The position numbers were made by a program, and so were the translations under genes. Shown in pieces: positions 34,491 to 43,588 of a stretch of 53,932 nt of DNA. This DNA is from an uncultured Pelagibacteraceae bacterium (GTDB lineage Bacteria > Pseudomonadota > Alphaproteobacteria > Pelagibacterales > Pelagibacteraceae): assembly GCA_902514755.1 (NCBI GenBank), contig CABXRY010000006.1:1-53932 (forward strand), read 5' to 3'. How positions within the stretch are numbered: position 1 is the first letter of the stretch; each line of letters starts with the position of its first letter. Under the pieces are notes generated by a model, which was not told the origin of the DNA, did no database searches, and saw only the letters and a program-made list of their open reading frames with translations.

Positions 34491-35385
34491 TTGTAATTTT
34501 TTTGTTTGATAAAAATAAACCTAATATAATTAAAATAGATCCAATGAAATGAAAAAATAAAAATTTTTCATTGAAAAAAATCATTGCGAAAATTGTACTG
34601 AATACAGGAATTAGTGATAGAAAAATTCCAGCTCTATTAGCTCCAATGATTGAGACTGCTCCAGCCCAGCAATAATACGATCCGATGCTTGGAAAAATTG
34701 CAATATAGAGCAAAATGAAAATAAGATTAATATTAACCTCAGTTGTTTTTCCTTGAATTAACTCAAATAGAAAAGCTGGCAAAAGGATAATTAAGCCAAA
34801 TGTACAAACAACATGAACAAGAGAAAGTAAAGATATATCAAATGTTTTTTTTTTCAAAAATGCTGAATAAATTCCCCATGATATTATTGCAATGACCATA
34901 TAAATATCTCCCTTATTAAAATTTAAAGTTAACAAGATATTTAAATCAAGACGTGTAATAATTGCCAAAATTCCTAAAACTGAAACTATTAAACCAGATA
35001 TTTGAAAAATATTTGTTTTTTCAATTTTAAGAAGAAAACAGACTAAAATTATTGATACAGGTATAGCAGTATTAAAAAGTGAAGCATTTATGACCTGGGT
35101 ATAGTTAAGGGCATTATAAGTGAAAGCTGAAAATATACCGACACTGGTAAAACCTAAAATAAAAAATATTAATAAATTATTTTTGACTTCTGATTGTATT
35201 CTTGAAATTTCTTTAAAGGTAAAAGGTATCAATATTACCCAAACTAAAATCCACCTAAAAAAAGCTAATGAATATGGAGGTACATTCTCTGTGTACGCGA
35301 ATTTACCGATAGTAAAGTTTCCTGCCCAAAATAATGTTGCAAGAATTAACATAATATAAGCTTTTGTATTTTTACTCATTTTCAC
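34483..35385 (-). CDS. DMT-superfamily (EamA) transporter
   Basis: 300 residues with about ten helices in two EamA repeats. TM1 is ILATLFWAGNFTIGKFAY and the second repeat has ISWGIYSAFLKKK. It is unrelated in detail to the tandem pair at 4.6-6.6 kb. The start of the upstream promoter region is within the 98-base gap before the lipoprotein gene. Substrate unknown. Confidence 0.9.
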   Translation of the reverse strand: MKMSKNTKAYIMLILATLFWAGNFTIGKFAYTENVPPYSLAFFRWILVWVILIPFTFKEISRIQSEVKNNLLIFFILGFTSVGIFSAFTYNALNYTQVINASLFNTAIPVSIILVCFLLKIEKTNIFQISGLIVSVLGILAIITRLDLNILLTLNFNKGDIYMVIAIISWGIYSAFLKKKTFDISLLSLVHVVCTFGLIILLPAFLFELIQGKTTEVNINLIFILLYIAIFPSIGSYYCWAGAVSIIGANRAGIFLSLIPVFSTIFAMIFFNEKFLFFHFIGSILIILGLFLSNKKITNV

Positions 35386-35483
35386 AATTTATGTTTTATT
35401 ACATATAATTTTCACAGAGATTAAACCTAATGTCTATCTTAATAAAAATTATTTATAATATTAAATTAAAAAAAAATTTCTTT

Positions 35484-35783
35484 TTATTGAATTTTTTTAC
35501 AATCTGGATCTTCTGGTTTATCAAAAAATATCTTTTGTAAACTATTGCTATAGGTATTATCGCACTCTCGAAGTTCATCTTCATCTGGCAATAAACTCAT
35601 TGCATGCTCGCTAACATTTTTACCTGTTTTATTCTTTACTCCATAATTTATTGTTTCGCCAACTATTGCTTGTTGGATACCACCCGTTTTAGCTATTGAA
35701 ATTGCTGGGCCCAACATTGTTAAATTTTGAGCACATCCTGTTAAAAATATTACAGCAAATAAAATAAAAAAAATATTTTTCAT
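35484..35783 (-). CDS. small lipoprotein of unknown function
   Basis: 99 residues. The signal peptide ends in a good lipobox LTGC (MKNIFFILFAVIFLTGCAQN), so the mature protein is anchored at Cys17 in the envelope. The mature part has a central GETINYGVKNKTGKNVSEHA stretch and two later cysteines. I do not recognise a domain. It lies alone between the DMT gene and the Amt-phosphatase gene, same strand, with gaps of 98 and 80 bases. Confidence 0.75.
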   Translation of the reverse strand: MKNIFFILFAVIFLTGCAQNLTMLGPAISIAKTGGIQQAIVGETINYGVKNKTGKNVSEHAMSLLPDEDELRECDNTYSNSLQKIFFDKPEDPDCKKIQ

Positions 35784-35863
35784 TAATAGTAATTACTATC
35801 TAAATTTATTAACTATTAAAGATTAAAATGATTAATTTAATTGTCAAATGTGACCATTTTGAT

Positions 35864-38101
35864 TTATTTACCAATACCAATAATTGTTAAATCATCATCA
35901 AGAATATCGTTATTTTCTTTGATGCCCTTTTCGGATATTTCTTTTTTTAGACTTCTAAGTCGAATTTCTTCTGTTGCATCTTCTAATTCTTTTTGAAGTG
36001 AAGTATTTTGATGTTTAATAATTAATTCTTTAACACCACTAATACCTATTTCTTTTTTTTTTTCATTCATGCACTCAGAAAAACCATCGGTGAAACAATA
36101 AATTCTACCTCCATTGAGCTTGAAACTTTCTAATTTATATACAGTTTCATCTTTATGTTTTGTAACTGCTAATGGGACTGAGCTAGATGGAAATTCTCTA
36201 AAATCTTTATCATTTCTTAATAATGCAGGTTGATGTCCAGCATTTGCAATTTCGACCAAATCTGATTTTAAATTATATCTTCCAACAATTGAGGTTATAA
36301 ATGTACCTCTAGGATTTGTATCATTTAAATCATTATTCATTTCAAATAAAATTTCATTAGGGCTAAATTTTTGTCTTGCAAAAATTTTAAATAAAGTAAT
36401 GGCTTTGGCCATCACCATCCCTGCATTTACGCCTTTGCCTGATACATCTGATAACGTGAAGTAAATTTCATCATCATGAAGGAAAAAATCATAAAAATCT
36501 CCTGAAATTTCTCTTGCTGGAATGTTAAGACCAAATATAGGAAAGTGATCCATATCTCTTTTTGGCATTAAACGTTTTTGAACATCCATTGCTAGTTTGA
36601 TTTCTTGTGAAACTCTATTTTTCCATTTATTTTTTTGTTTTTCAGTTTGCTCAAGCCTATCCATCAAAACATTATATTGAGTTCCAATAATACCACTATC
36701 CGTGAAAGGATCCTGAGGAGCCCTATTAGAATAGTCATCTGATTTAGCTTGTTTTGTTAAGACTTCTAACAATTCATGCGTATCAGTTGATGCATTATGT
36801 TCTGAAATATTAAGACCTAACTCTTCTTGAATTTTTCCAACTCTTAATGGGAAAAAAGAATTGATAGTTTTAAAAATTATATAAGACCCAAAAAAACAAA
36901 AGCTTCCAATGGAAGCAATTCCAATTAATTGAATTAATAATTGTTCTATTCTTGTTTTTTCAACTCCCATCATTTCGAAATTACCAAATATAGCAACAGC
37001 AATAGTTCCCCAGATTCCAGAGGCTAAATGAACAGGAATTGCACTCACTACATCGTCAATTTGAATTTTTTCTAACAGTACAATTGTTGATCCTGAAATA
37101 ATTCCACCAATGCTTCCAATTATAATTGCATCTGACGGATCAACATAAGCACATGATGCCGTTATGGAAACTAATCCAGCAAGAGGACCTGTTATCATGA
37201 ATAAGGGTTCAGGTTTTTTTAAAACAATTATTCCCATTATGCTTGAAAAAATAAGACCAAAAGAAGCTGATAAAAAAGTATTAATTAAAATTAATGGAAT
37301 TTTTAAATCCATTGCTCCATTAGCGCCTCCGTTAAATCCAAACCAACCAAACCATAAAATTAAAGCTCCAAGTGCTGCAATTGGAGTATTACTTCCTTGA
37401 AAAGTTTTACTTAAGCTATCTTTTCTAAATCTTCCTGTTCTATTTCCAACAACTAATAAAACTGCAAGTGCAATCCAGCCACCAACTGAATGGACAACAG
37501 AAGCCCCTGCAAAATCTAAATAACCTAATTTACCAAGCCAACCAAATTTTTCTGTTGGATTTTCAAAGTTAAATGCCCAAGACCAATGACCAACAATTGG
37601 ATAAAAAAATCCTGAAGCAAAAAATGTAATAATAACGTAAGAAAAAAATCTTAACCTCTCAGCAACTGCACCAGATATAATTGTTGCAGCTGTTGCAACA
37701 AACATCGCTTGGAAAACAAAATAAGTCTGATAACCTGCAACTTTTGTGGTAAAAAAGAAAAACTTATTACCAAATAACCCTGAAACACTAGTTCCGTACA
37801 TTAGCGCAAAACCGAAAGCCCAAAAAATTACAACTGCAATACCAAAGTCAGTTACATTTTTAAGAGCAACATTAATACTATTTTTGTTTCGAGATAATCC
37901 AGTTTCCAAACACATAAACCCTGCTTGCATCAAAAAAACAAGGATTGCACAAATTAAAAGCCAAAAGGTATCTAGATTTGCTTGAAGGATTGCATCTAAA
38001 CGAAATTCTAATGCAGTTAAAGCTCCTTTGTTGGTAAGCTCTAATTGCTTAATACTTGACTGCAGCTTATTAAGCAATATCTGGGTTTCAGCCGCAGTCA
38101 T
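35864..38101 (-). CDS. ammonium transporter fused to SpoIIE/RsbU-type PP2C phosphatase
   Basis: 745 residues. Residues 1-40 are a polar helix. Residues about 40-420 are an Amt channel: the gate FQAMF region, GHWSW, and twin pore His H204 (SVVHSVGG) and H358 (PVHLASG). The normal Amt tail LRVGKIQEELGLNISEH follows. Then come a flexible linker and coiled-coil (about 480-512). A PP2C/SpoIIE domain follows (about 515-745) with the metal acidic residues D535 (SGDFYD), D552 (LSDVSGKG), D672 (FTDG) and the DDLT motif (735-738). It is intact and in frame. It should sense or transport NH4+ and dephosphorylate a STAS-domain phosphoprotein. See the STAS and HATPase genes at 39.9 kb. Known Amt fusions to histidine kinases act as ammonium sensors. 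Confidence 0.93.
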   Translation of the reverse strand: MTAAETQILLNKLQSSIKQLELTNKGALTALEFRLDAILQANLDTFWLLICAILVFLMQAGFMCLETGLSRNKNSINVALKNVTDFGIAVVIFWAFGFALMYGTSVSGLFGNKFFFFTTKVAGYQTYFVFQAMFVATAATIISGAVAERLRFFSYVIITFFASGFFYPIVGHWSWAFNFENPTEKFGWLGKLGYLDFAGASVVHSVGGWIALAVLLVVGNRTGRFRKDSLSKTFQGSNTPIAALGALILWFGWFGFNGGANGAMDLKIPLILINTFLSASFGLIFSSIMGIIVLKKPEPLFMITGPLAGLVSITASCAYVDPSDAIIIGSIGGIISGSTIVLLEKIQIDDVVSAIPVHLASGIWGTIAVAIFGNFEMMGVEKTRIEQLLIQLIGIASIGSFCFFGSYIIFKTINSFFPLRVGKIQEELGLNISEHNASTDTHELLEVLTKQAKSDDYSNRAPQDPFTDSGIIGTQYNVLMDRLEQTEKQKNKWKNRVSQEIKLAMDVQKRLMPKRDMDHFPIFGLNIPAREISGDFYDFFLHDDEIYFTLSDVSGKGVNAGMVMAKAITLFKIFARQKFSPNEILFEMNNDLNDTNPRGTFITSIVGRYNLKSDLVEIANAGHQPALLRNDKDFREFPSSSVPLAVTKHKDETVYKLESFKLNGGRIYCFTDGFSECMNEKKKEIGISGVKELIIKHQNTSLQKELEDATEEIRLRSLKKEISEKGIKENNDILDDDLTIIGIGK

Positions 38102-38113
38102 AATTAAATCTTA

Positions 38114-38440
38114 TTAATCTACTAATTTTCTAGCTTCCTCAGCGTCGTTGATAATTTTATCAACACTTACAACTTTGATAACTTCAAAACCAGTTCCAAG
38201 AATAGCATTTTTGTAATCTTCTTCTGTTAGATTTGATTTATCAGCAAAAGAGGAAATGGCTACGCCCTCCGGCCATGACACCTTAACATCAGCATTAGGA
38301 CTTGCTGCCTGAAGTGCTTTAGTTACCATTTTTTGACACTTAATGCACATCATACCATTCACTTGAGCTATTTGTGATTGAGCTGCAAAAACATTTGTAG
38401 AAAATAATATCAATAATAAAGTAATAAATATTTTTTTCAT
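38114..38440 (-). CDS. periplasmic HMA-domain (heavy-metal-associated) protein
   Basis: From the ATG at 38440 it has 108 residues (an ATG 4 codons upstream is also possible). A signal peptide is cut after VFA. The metal-binding motif MMCIKCQKMVTKAL is the GMxCxxC type of HMA copper-binding domains, followed by the beta-alpha-beta pattern VKVSWPEGVAISSFADKSNL. It ends 12 bases before the Amt-phosphatase ATG and probably shares its transcript. Such secreted HMA proteins bind Cu or other soft metals. Confidence 0.8.
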   Translation of the reverse strand: MKKIFITLLLILFSTNVFAAQSQIAQVNGMMCIKCQKMVTKALQAASPNADVKVSWPEGVAISSFADKSNLTEEDYKNAILGTGFEVIKVVSVDKIINDAEEARKLVD

Positions 38441-38547
38441 ATTTGCTTTCATTTTTAATTAAATAAACCTAACTCCAATAGTAACTTAAATCTATAATAA
38501 AGCTGGTCAATTTGAGTTAAAAATTCAATTGTTAATTGATTTATCTA

Positions 38548-38799
38548 TTATTCAGTATCTTTTTTTTTCCAAATATAAAAAAATATATATGGAGATAGAG
38601 CGGGCACAATTCCAAACCAAAACCATTCATCCCATCTAAAACTTTTATCTAAAGTTGGTGCTTTTAAACCATTCCACCAAGTTAAATAACCAACAAAAAT
38701 TATCCAGCCTAAACTAGCTGTTATAAAAATTTTTTGTTTTTGTGAAAAGTCTTGTTTTGTTAATTTTAAAAAAAATTCTTTTATGTTTTCTAAATTCAT
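38548..38799 (-). CDS. small membrane protein downstream of the pilin
   Basis: 83 residues from the ATG at 38799, four bases after the pilin stop. Two hydrophobic stretches are visible (IFITASLGWIIFVGYLTWW and FGIVPALSPYIFFYIW), with a basic N-terminal helix. No family recognised. The close spacing suggests co-transcription with the pilins, so a role in pilus assembly is possible but unproven. Confidence 0.7.
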   Translation of the reverse strand: MNLENIKEFFLKLTKQDFSQKQKIFITASLGWIIFVGYLTWWNGLKAPTLDKSFRWDEWFWFGIVPALSPYIFFYIWKKKDTE

Positions 38800-38803
38800 A
38801 ACC

Positions 38804-39250
38804 TTAACACTTACTGGGATCTCTTCGTAAAGAACCATCAGCTGTTAAAGTTATATTACACCCGTTAGAATTATCTTCTTCAATTGCATAAATCTTATAA
38901 TTTGAAGCATGGTCTGCAACGCATATTAAATAACCTGCTGTTGCTTTTTTAGGGCTTACATTTGGATCAATAATAGATTTTGCTCCACCAAGTAATTCAT
39001 TTTCAATAGCTTCAGATGTTGCAATTGAGGGCGTGCAAGATGATCCTGTGCCTGTGTAATAAATTGAATTTTCTGAATAATACTCTGTTTGACCAAGAGA
39101 TATTTGTCTCATGATATTTTCAGTTGATTTTTTTTTAGTTGAAGAAACGTAGCCACTATAACTCGTAATACCGATAGCAGCAATAATACCTAGGATTGCT
39201 ACAACAACCAAAAGTTCAATTAGGGTAAACCCGGAACTTTTGGTTGTCAT
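38804..39250 (-). CDS. type IV pilin-like protein (prepilin)
   Basis: 148 residues with the prepilin leader and N-methylation site SSGFTLIELLVVVAILGII (cut between G and F, with Glu at +5), then a helix and a soluble domain with a Cys pair (SSCTPS and CNITLT...SKC). It is the second of two pilins, 15 bases after the first. Typical T4a pilins are about 150 residues. It may be major or minor. Confidence 0.92.
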   Translation of the reverse strand: MTTKSSGFTLIELLVVVAILGIIAAIGITSYSGYVSSTKKKSTENIMRQISLGQTEYYSENSIYYTGTGSSCTPSIATSEAIENELLGGAKSIIDPNVSPKKATAGYLICVADHASNYKIYAIEEDNSNGCNITLTADGSLRRDPSKC

Positions 39251-39265
39251 AAAATTTATTTTTAA

Positions 39266-39724
39266 TTATTCAATAGTAACTGAGTTATCCATTAAATTTT
39301 CACCATCAGCTGGACAACTTTTTATCGTAACAACTGTTGCAGTACTATTAACACTTGTTTGACCTTCTGTTGTAGTATTACAAGCAGTTAGTGTTGTAGT
39401 TACAATTGCAGAATTAGCAGTTGAATATGGATTTTTAAATTCAGTTCCTAATGCAGCCTCTGTTGCTTCATGAACTTTCCCTGCTTGTTTTCTTTCATTA
39501 CATTTTAATTTAGTTGCCATCACTGTAGTCTCACCAATTTCACATTTTTTAAGTTCTGCGGCTACATATTTAACAACTGCAGCTTGGTTTGATTTAACAG
39601 CTGATTTTTTTGCTCCTGCTGTGTAACCTGAGTATGCTACTACACCTACAGCAGCTAGAATTCCGATAATTGCTACAACAACTAGTAGCTCGATAAGAGT
39701 AAAACCTTTATTATTTTTTTTCAT
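39266..39724 (-). CDS. pilA: type IV pilin (major pilin candidate)
   Basis: 152 residues with KNNKGFTLIELLVVVAIIGI, perfect type IV prepilin signal (G|F, E5). The helix continues with AAVGVVAYSGYTAGAKKS. The soluble part contains four Cys (ELKKCEI, KLKCNE, TLTACNT, IKSCPAD). As first gene of the two-pilin unit, it is the better candidate for the major pilin. The 161 bases upstream are shared with the divergent STAS gene. Confidence 0.92.
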   Translation of the reverse strand: MKKNNKGFTLIELLVVVAIIGILAAVGVVAYSGYTAGAKKSAVKSNQAAVVKYVAAELKKCEIGETTVMATKLKCNERKQAGKVHEATEAALGTEFKNPYSTANSAIVTTTLTACNTTTEGQTSVNSTATVVTIKSCPADGENLMDNSVTIE

Positions 39725-39885
39725 AATTAATTCCTATATTTTATAAGTAAACTTTATAAACCTTAATAGTTTTTGTAAAGCCAAGAAATTATGATAATTC
39801 TTCGCATTAGCAATACTTTAATAGTCCAAAATGGGTGTTAATACTAGCGTTTAATAAAAAATTAACGTAAAAAGAGCAAAAAAAA

Positions 39886-40185
39886 ATGACCTATCAAGTT
39901 ACAGAAGAAAATAATATCTCAACAGTGTTTCTTAACGGTGAGATCGATATGGATGTGACAGATAAAGCGAAAGATGTCATTCTGCCATTAATAGAGGCTG
40001 GCAAAGAAGTTCACATTAATCTTAAAGATGTTGAGTACATGGACTCATCAGGAATTTCAGTGCTAATTGAGAGCCATCAAAAAGCTACAGAGCTTGGAAC
40101 TAAAGTAACTCTAAAAGAAATCAGTAAATCTGTTCTTAAAGTAATCATGATGGCAAAACTAGAGCAGATCTTAAATTTAGATTGA
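39886..40185 (+). CDS. STAS-domain anti-sigma factor antagonist
   Basis: 99 residues, the usual single STAS domain. The phosphorylation motif is DVEYMDSSGISVLIESHQKA, with the conserved D-S-S-G in the position of SpoIIAA/RsbV. The C-terminal half has TLKEISKSVLKVIMMAKLEQ, as in SpoIIAA homologues. Its phosphorylation state would be set by the HATPase (kinase) gene, which overlaps it by ATGA, and by a SpoIIE-type phosphatase such as the Amt fusion. Confidence 0.92.
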   Translation: MTYQVTEENNISTVFLNGEIDMDVTDKAKDVILPLIEAGKEVHINLKDVEYMDSSGISVLIESHQKATELGTKVTLKEISKSVLKVIMMAKLEQILNLD

Positions 40186-40595
40186 TGAATATTAAAGATC
40201 AAAAAGAGTTTCCAGTAGACTCGGCACAACTTAAAGAAGTAAGAAATTTTGCAAGAGGATTGTTTGATCAAGTTCCAGAATTTGAAGATAATAGAGAAGA
40301 ATTAGTTTTAGCGTTAGCAGAAGCAGCTCAAAATATTGTCAAACATGCTTATAGTGGTCAACCAAGTGGGGATACTATGAGAGTTGAAATTGAATATCAG
40401 GACAAAGTTTTAAAAATGGAATTATTTGATAAAGGTAAACCTGTTATCCCTGAAAACATTAAGCCAAGAAAATTAACGGATATTAAAGCTGGTGGATTAG
40501 GTACTTTTTTTATAGGACAAATAATGGATGAAGTTGTTTTTAAAACTAATAAAGAAGATTGGGTAAATCACTTAATCTTAACAAAAAGATTCTAA
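40182..40595 (+). CDS. RsbW/SpoIIAB-like anti-sigma factor serine kinase (HATPase)
   Basis: 137 residues. The GHKL motifs are N-box LALAEAAQNIVKHAY, G1 LFDKGKPV and G2 KAGGLGTFFIGQIM, as in RsbW/SpoIIAB. It can phosphorylate a partner STAS Ser and bind a target factor. It overlaps the STAS gene (ATGA). No sigma factor gene is in the window, so the output target is unknown. The end is convergent with pilC; the stop codons share bases (40592-40595). Confidence 0.9.
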   Translation: MMNIKDQKEFPVDSAQLKEVRNFARGLFDQVPEFEDNREELVLALAEAAQNIVKHAYSGQPSGDTMRVEIEYQDKVLKMELFDKGKPVIPENIKPRKLTDIKAGGLGTFFIGQIMDEVVFKTNKEDWVNHLILTKRF

Positions 40596-41833
40596 CTACC
40601 AATAATAGAACCAACATTAAAGATTGGAGAATACATCGCAATCATCAATCCACCAATCATTGTTCCCATAAATACAATCATAATTGGTTCAATCAAACTC
40701 GACATATTATCAACTGCAGTATCGAATTCCTCTTCATAGTAAGCTGACACAGAATTAAACATTTCATCCAAGTTTCCTGTTTGTTCACCAACAGAAATTA
40801 GCTGACTAAATGTTGCTGGAAAAACAGGTTCTTTTAAAAATAATTTTGTTAAGGTGTCTCCTGAAAACACTCCTTTTTTTACATTCTCTAACGCTTGTGT
40901 TACTACATCGTTATTACTAACTGATTTTGCAATCTCAATACTTTCTAATAAATTTACACCCGCAGCACTTAAATTTCCCATAATAAGTGAAACTCTTGCA
41001 ATCAGTGATTTTAAAATCATATCGCCAAATACTGGCATCTTTAATACTTGTTGATGCCACTTATATCTAACAGCTGGTATTTTAGTAGTTGTGTATTTAA
41101 AGATGATATAAGTAATAAGACATACAATACCAAGTGTAAGACCGCCACTACCTCGCATAAAATTACTAGCTGTCATAATAACTGCGGTTGGCGTAGGAAG
41201 AGCTACACCCATTCCTTCATACATTTTTGCAAAAACTGGAACAACTTTGATTAACATGAAAACCATCACTGTTATTGCAACCGAAAACATCACAACAGGA
41301 TAAGTGAGTGCACCTTTAATCTTCTTTTTAACTTTTTCCCTTTTTTCAAGTGACTCTACTAATTTTAATAAGAACGTATCTAGTTTACCGCTGGCTTCAC
41401 CAGCTTTAATTAAATTGATATAAACACTATCAAAAATCTTTGGATATCTCTCAAAACACTTAGATAATGTAATCCCTCCTTCAAGGTTTTTTCTTACATC
41501 TTCAATAATTTCTTTCATTGTTGGATGCTCTATTTGATCTCTTAACATCGTAAGTACATTTAAGATAGGAAGTCCAGCCTTAACCATGGTTGCAAATTGT
41601 TTTGAAAAAATCATTACATCTTCTGGTTTGACTGCTTTTTTACCAAAAGAAAAACCTCCACCCTTTTTCTTTTCTTTTTCTGCTTTTTTCTTTTTAATTT
41701 TTGTAAGATTAGTAATGATTACTTTTTGCTCTTTAAGTTTAAATGACGCTTCTTCTTGATTGAGAGCTTCTATCTCGCCTTCAATATATTTTCCTGCTGA
41801 AATCCCTTTATATGAAAATGTTTCTGCTGACAT
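40592..41833 (-). CDS. pilC: type IV pilus inner-membrane platform protein PilC (GspF family)
   Basis: 413 residues with an N-terminal cytosolic part (KGISAGKYIEGEIEALNQEEAS, MIFSKQFATMVKAGLPILNVL) and two GspF domains, with the second GDTLTKLFLKEPVFPATFSQ. Membrane helices occur near 165-200, 215-245 and at the C-terminus. It anchors the ATPases PilB and PilT. It starts 6 bases after pilB. Confidence 0.93.
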   Translation of the reverse strand: MSAETFSYKGISAGKYIEGEIEALNQEEASFKLKEQKVIITNLTKIKKKKAEKEKKKGGGFSFGKKAVKPEDVMIFSKQFATMVKAGLPILNVLTMLRDQIEHPTMKEIIEDVRKNLEGGITLSKCFERYPKIFDSVYINLIKAGEASGKLDTFLLKLVESLEKREKVKKKIKGALTYPVVMFSVAITVMVFMLIKVVPVFAKMYEGMGVALPTPTAVIMTASNFMRGSGGLTLGIVCLITYIIFKYTTTKIPAVRYKWHQQVLKMPVFGDMILKSLIARVSLIMGNLSAAGVNLLESIEIAKSVSNNDVVTQALENVKKGVFSGDTLTKLFLKEPVFPATFSQLISVGEQTGNLDEMFNSVSAYYEEEFDTAVDNMSSLIEPIMIVFMGTMIGGLMIAMYSPIFNVGSIIGS

Positions 41834-41839
41834 TTTTAT

Positions 41840-43588
41840 TTACTCCGAACTTAATACCCGGTCAAATTCTCTAAAATTTAAATCACCAGTTAAAATTAAT
41901 TCTCGGCCCATGTCTTGCATTGTTCTAAATCCTTCTTTCATTGCAATTTCTTTAAGCTCAGGTGTAGTAGCTTTTCTTAAAATTGCTTCTTTAATTGGTT
42001 TAGATACGCTTAAAATTTCATAAATACCCATTCGTCCTTTATAACCTGAGTCTTTACATTGAGAACAGCCCTCTCCTTTTTGAACTTTAGCTCTTGATGC
42101 TTGCTCAACTGTGAAACCAAAATCAGCAAGCGCTTTAGGAGTAATATCTTCATCAGGCACTCTGCAATTTGGACAAGTTTTTCTTGCAAGTCTTTGAGCA
42201 AGGATTAAACTTACAGCAGCACTAATCAGATAATCTGGTGTTCCCATATTTTGTAATCTAGTAATTGAACTTGGGGCATCATTAGTATGAAGTGTACTAA
42301 ATACTAAGTGACCCGTTAAAGCAGCTTTCAAACCTATATCAACAGTTTCTTTATCCCTCATCTCTCCAACAAGAATAATTTCTGGGTCTTGTCTTAAAAA
42401 AGATCGAAGCGCTCTTTGGAAATCATAACCAATATCATCTTTAATTTGAACTTGTCCTACACCATCTAATTCATACTCAACTGGATCTTCTGCGGTAAGA
42501 ATGTTTAAGTGTGGTTTAGATACCTCTTTTAAAATACTATAAAGGGTTGTTGTTTTACCAGAACCTGTTGGACCAGTTACCAAGACAAGTCCTTGTGTTC
42601 CATGAATTGCTTTTCTTAAATTTTTTAAATCTGTTTCTTCAAAGTTTAATTGTTCTAAACTAATGTCGCCAGCATCTTTGTTTAGAACCCTCATTACAAT
42701 TCTTTCATTGGTAGCCGTTGGTAAAATTGATAGACGAAGGTCAACAACCTTGCCATCTATTTTAAAAGGTATAGCTCCATCTTGTGGTAATCGTCTTTCA
42801 GCAATATCCAATTTACCCATAATTTTAAATCTTGTTACAACCGCTCCATAATTAGAGTGTAAAAATTTCGCAAAATGTTCTTGTTCTGTAAGAATTCCAT
42901 CAAGTCTATATCTAACCCTTGAGGTAAATCTATAGGGTTCAATATGAATATCTGATACTCCTGATTTAATTGCTTCTGCAACAACTGCAGTACTAAATTT
43001 AATTACATCAGACTCGTTCTCTATTGCTTCTATATCTTCTTCTGGTTTTTCATCCAAAAGTTCTGCACTTTCATCAACATCATAATCGAATGTTTTTGTT
43101 TTTTCTTGATTTGATTGTTGAATTGACTGCATTGTGGTTTCACCATCTGCAGATAATCTGTCAATATGAGCTGAAATATCAGATAACTTTGCAGCATGAA
43201 GTTCAATGTCTTTTTTGGTAATTGTTTTTAAATTTCTCATTAAGCTTAATTTTGAACTATCTGGAATAGCAATATGTAAAACGTTACCCTCAATTTTAAA
43301 TGGAGCAATAAAATTCATGTTTATATAATTTGAAGGTAATACAGATTTTATTTCATCTGAAACTTCAGAACTCGCTAAATCGGCTATATCAAGTGATTGC
43401 TCTTTAACTAATAAATCTAAAATTTTATCTTCATCAGTTAAATTTAATTCAAAAACGGCATCGATTTGGGATTTATCACCATCAGATGATTTCTTTTTGA
43501 TATCAATTAAATCTTTACCAGAAATTACATCTTGATCTATTAAGATGTTAATTAAATTAATTTCCGACTCTCTACTTATCTTGATCAA
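41840..43588 (-). CDS. pilB: type IV pilus assembly ATPase PilB
   Basis: 582 residues. N-terminal T2SSE_N-type region (MNFIAPFKIEGNVLHIAIPD). Walker A is GPTGSGKTTTLYSI (about 340); the Asp box AEDPVEYELDGVGQVQI, Walker B ILVGEMRDKETVDIGLKAA and His box LVFSTLHTNDAPSS follow. The tetracysteine zinc site is made of CPNCRV and CSQCKD. It hydrolyses ATP to extend the pilus. Overlap of 4 bases with the secretin gene upstream. Confidence 0.95.
   Translation of the reverse strand: MIKISRESEINLINILIDQDVISGKDLIDIKKKSSDGDKSQIDAVFELNLTDEDKILDLLVKEQSLDIADLASSEVSDEIKSVLPSNYINMNFIAPFKIEGNVLHIAIPDSSKLSLMRNLKTITKKDIELHAAKLSDISAHIDRLSADGETTMQSIQQSNQEKTKTFDYDVDESAELLDEKPEEDIEAIENESDVIKFSTAVVAEAIKSGVSDIHIEPYRFTSRVRYRLDGILTEQEHFAKFLHSNYGAVVTRFKIMGKLDIAERRLPQDGAIPFKIDGKVVDLRLSILPTATNERIVMRVLNKDAGDISLEQLNFEETDLKNLRKAIHGTQGLVLVTGPTGSGKTTTLYSILKEVSKPHLNILTAEDPVEYELDGVGQVQIKDDIGYDFQRALRSFLRQDPEIILVGEMRDKETVDIGLKAALTGHLVFSTLHTNDAPSSITRLQNMGTPDYLISAAVSLILAQRLARKTCPNCRVPDEDITPKALADFGFTVEQASRAKVQKGEGCSQCKDSGYKGRMGIYEILSVSKPIKEAILRKATTPELKEIAMKEGFRTMQDMGRELILTGDLNFREFDRVLSSE

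Noticed and set aside
40559-40747. Plus-strand 62-codon frame after the RsbW-like gene
   Set aside because: Shadow of the pilC gene; begins inside the kinase gene and shows no recognisable features.
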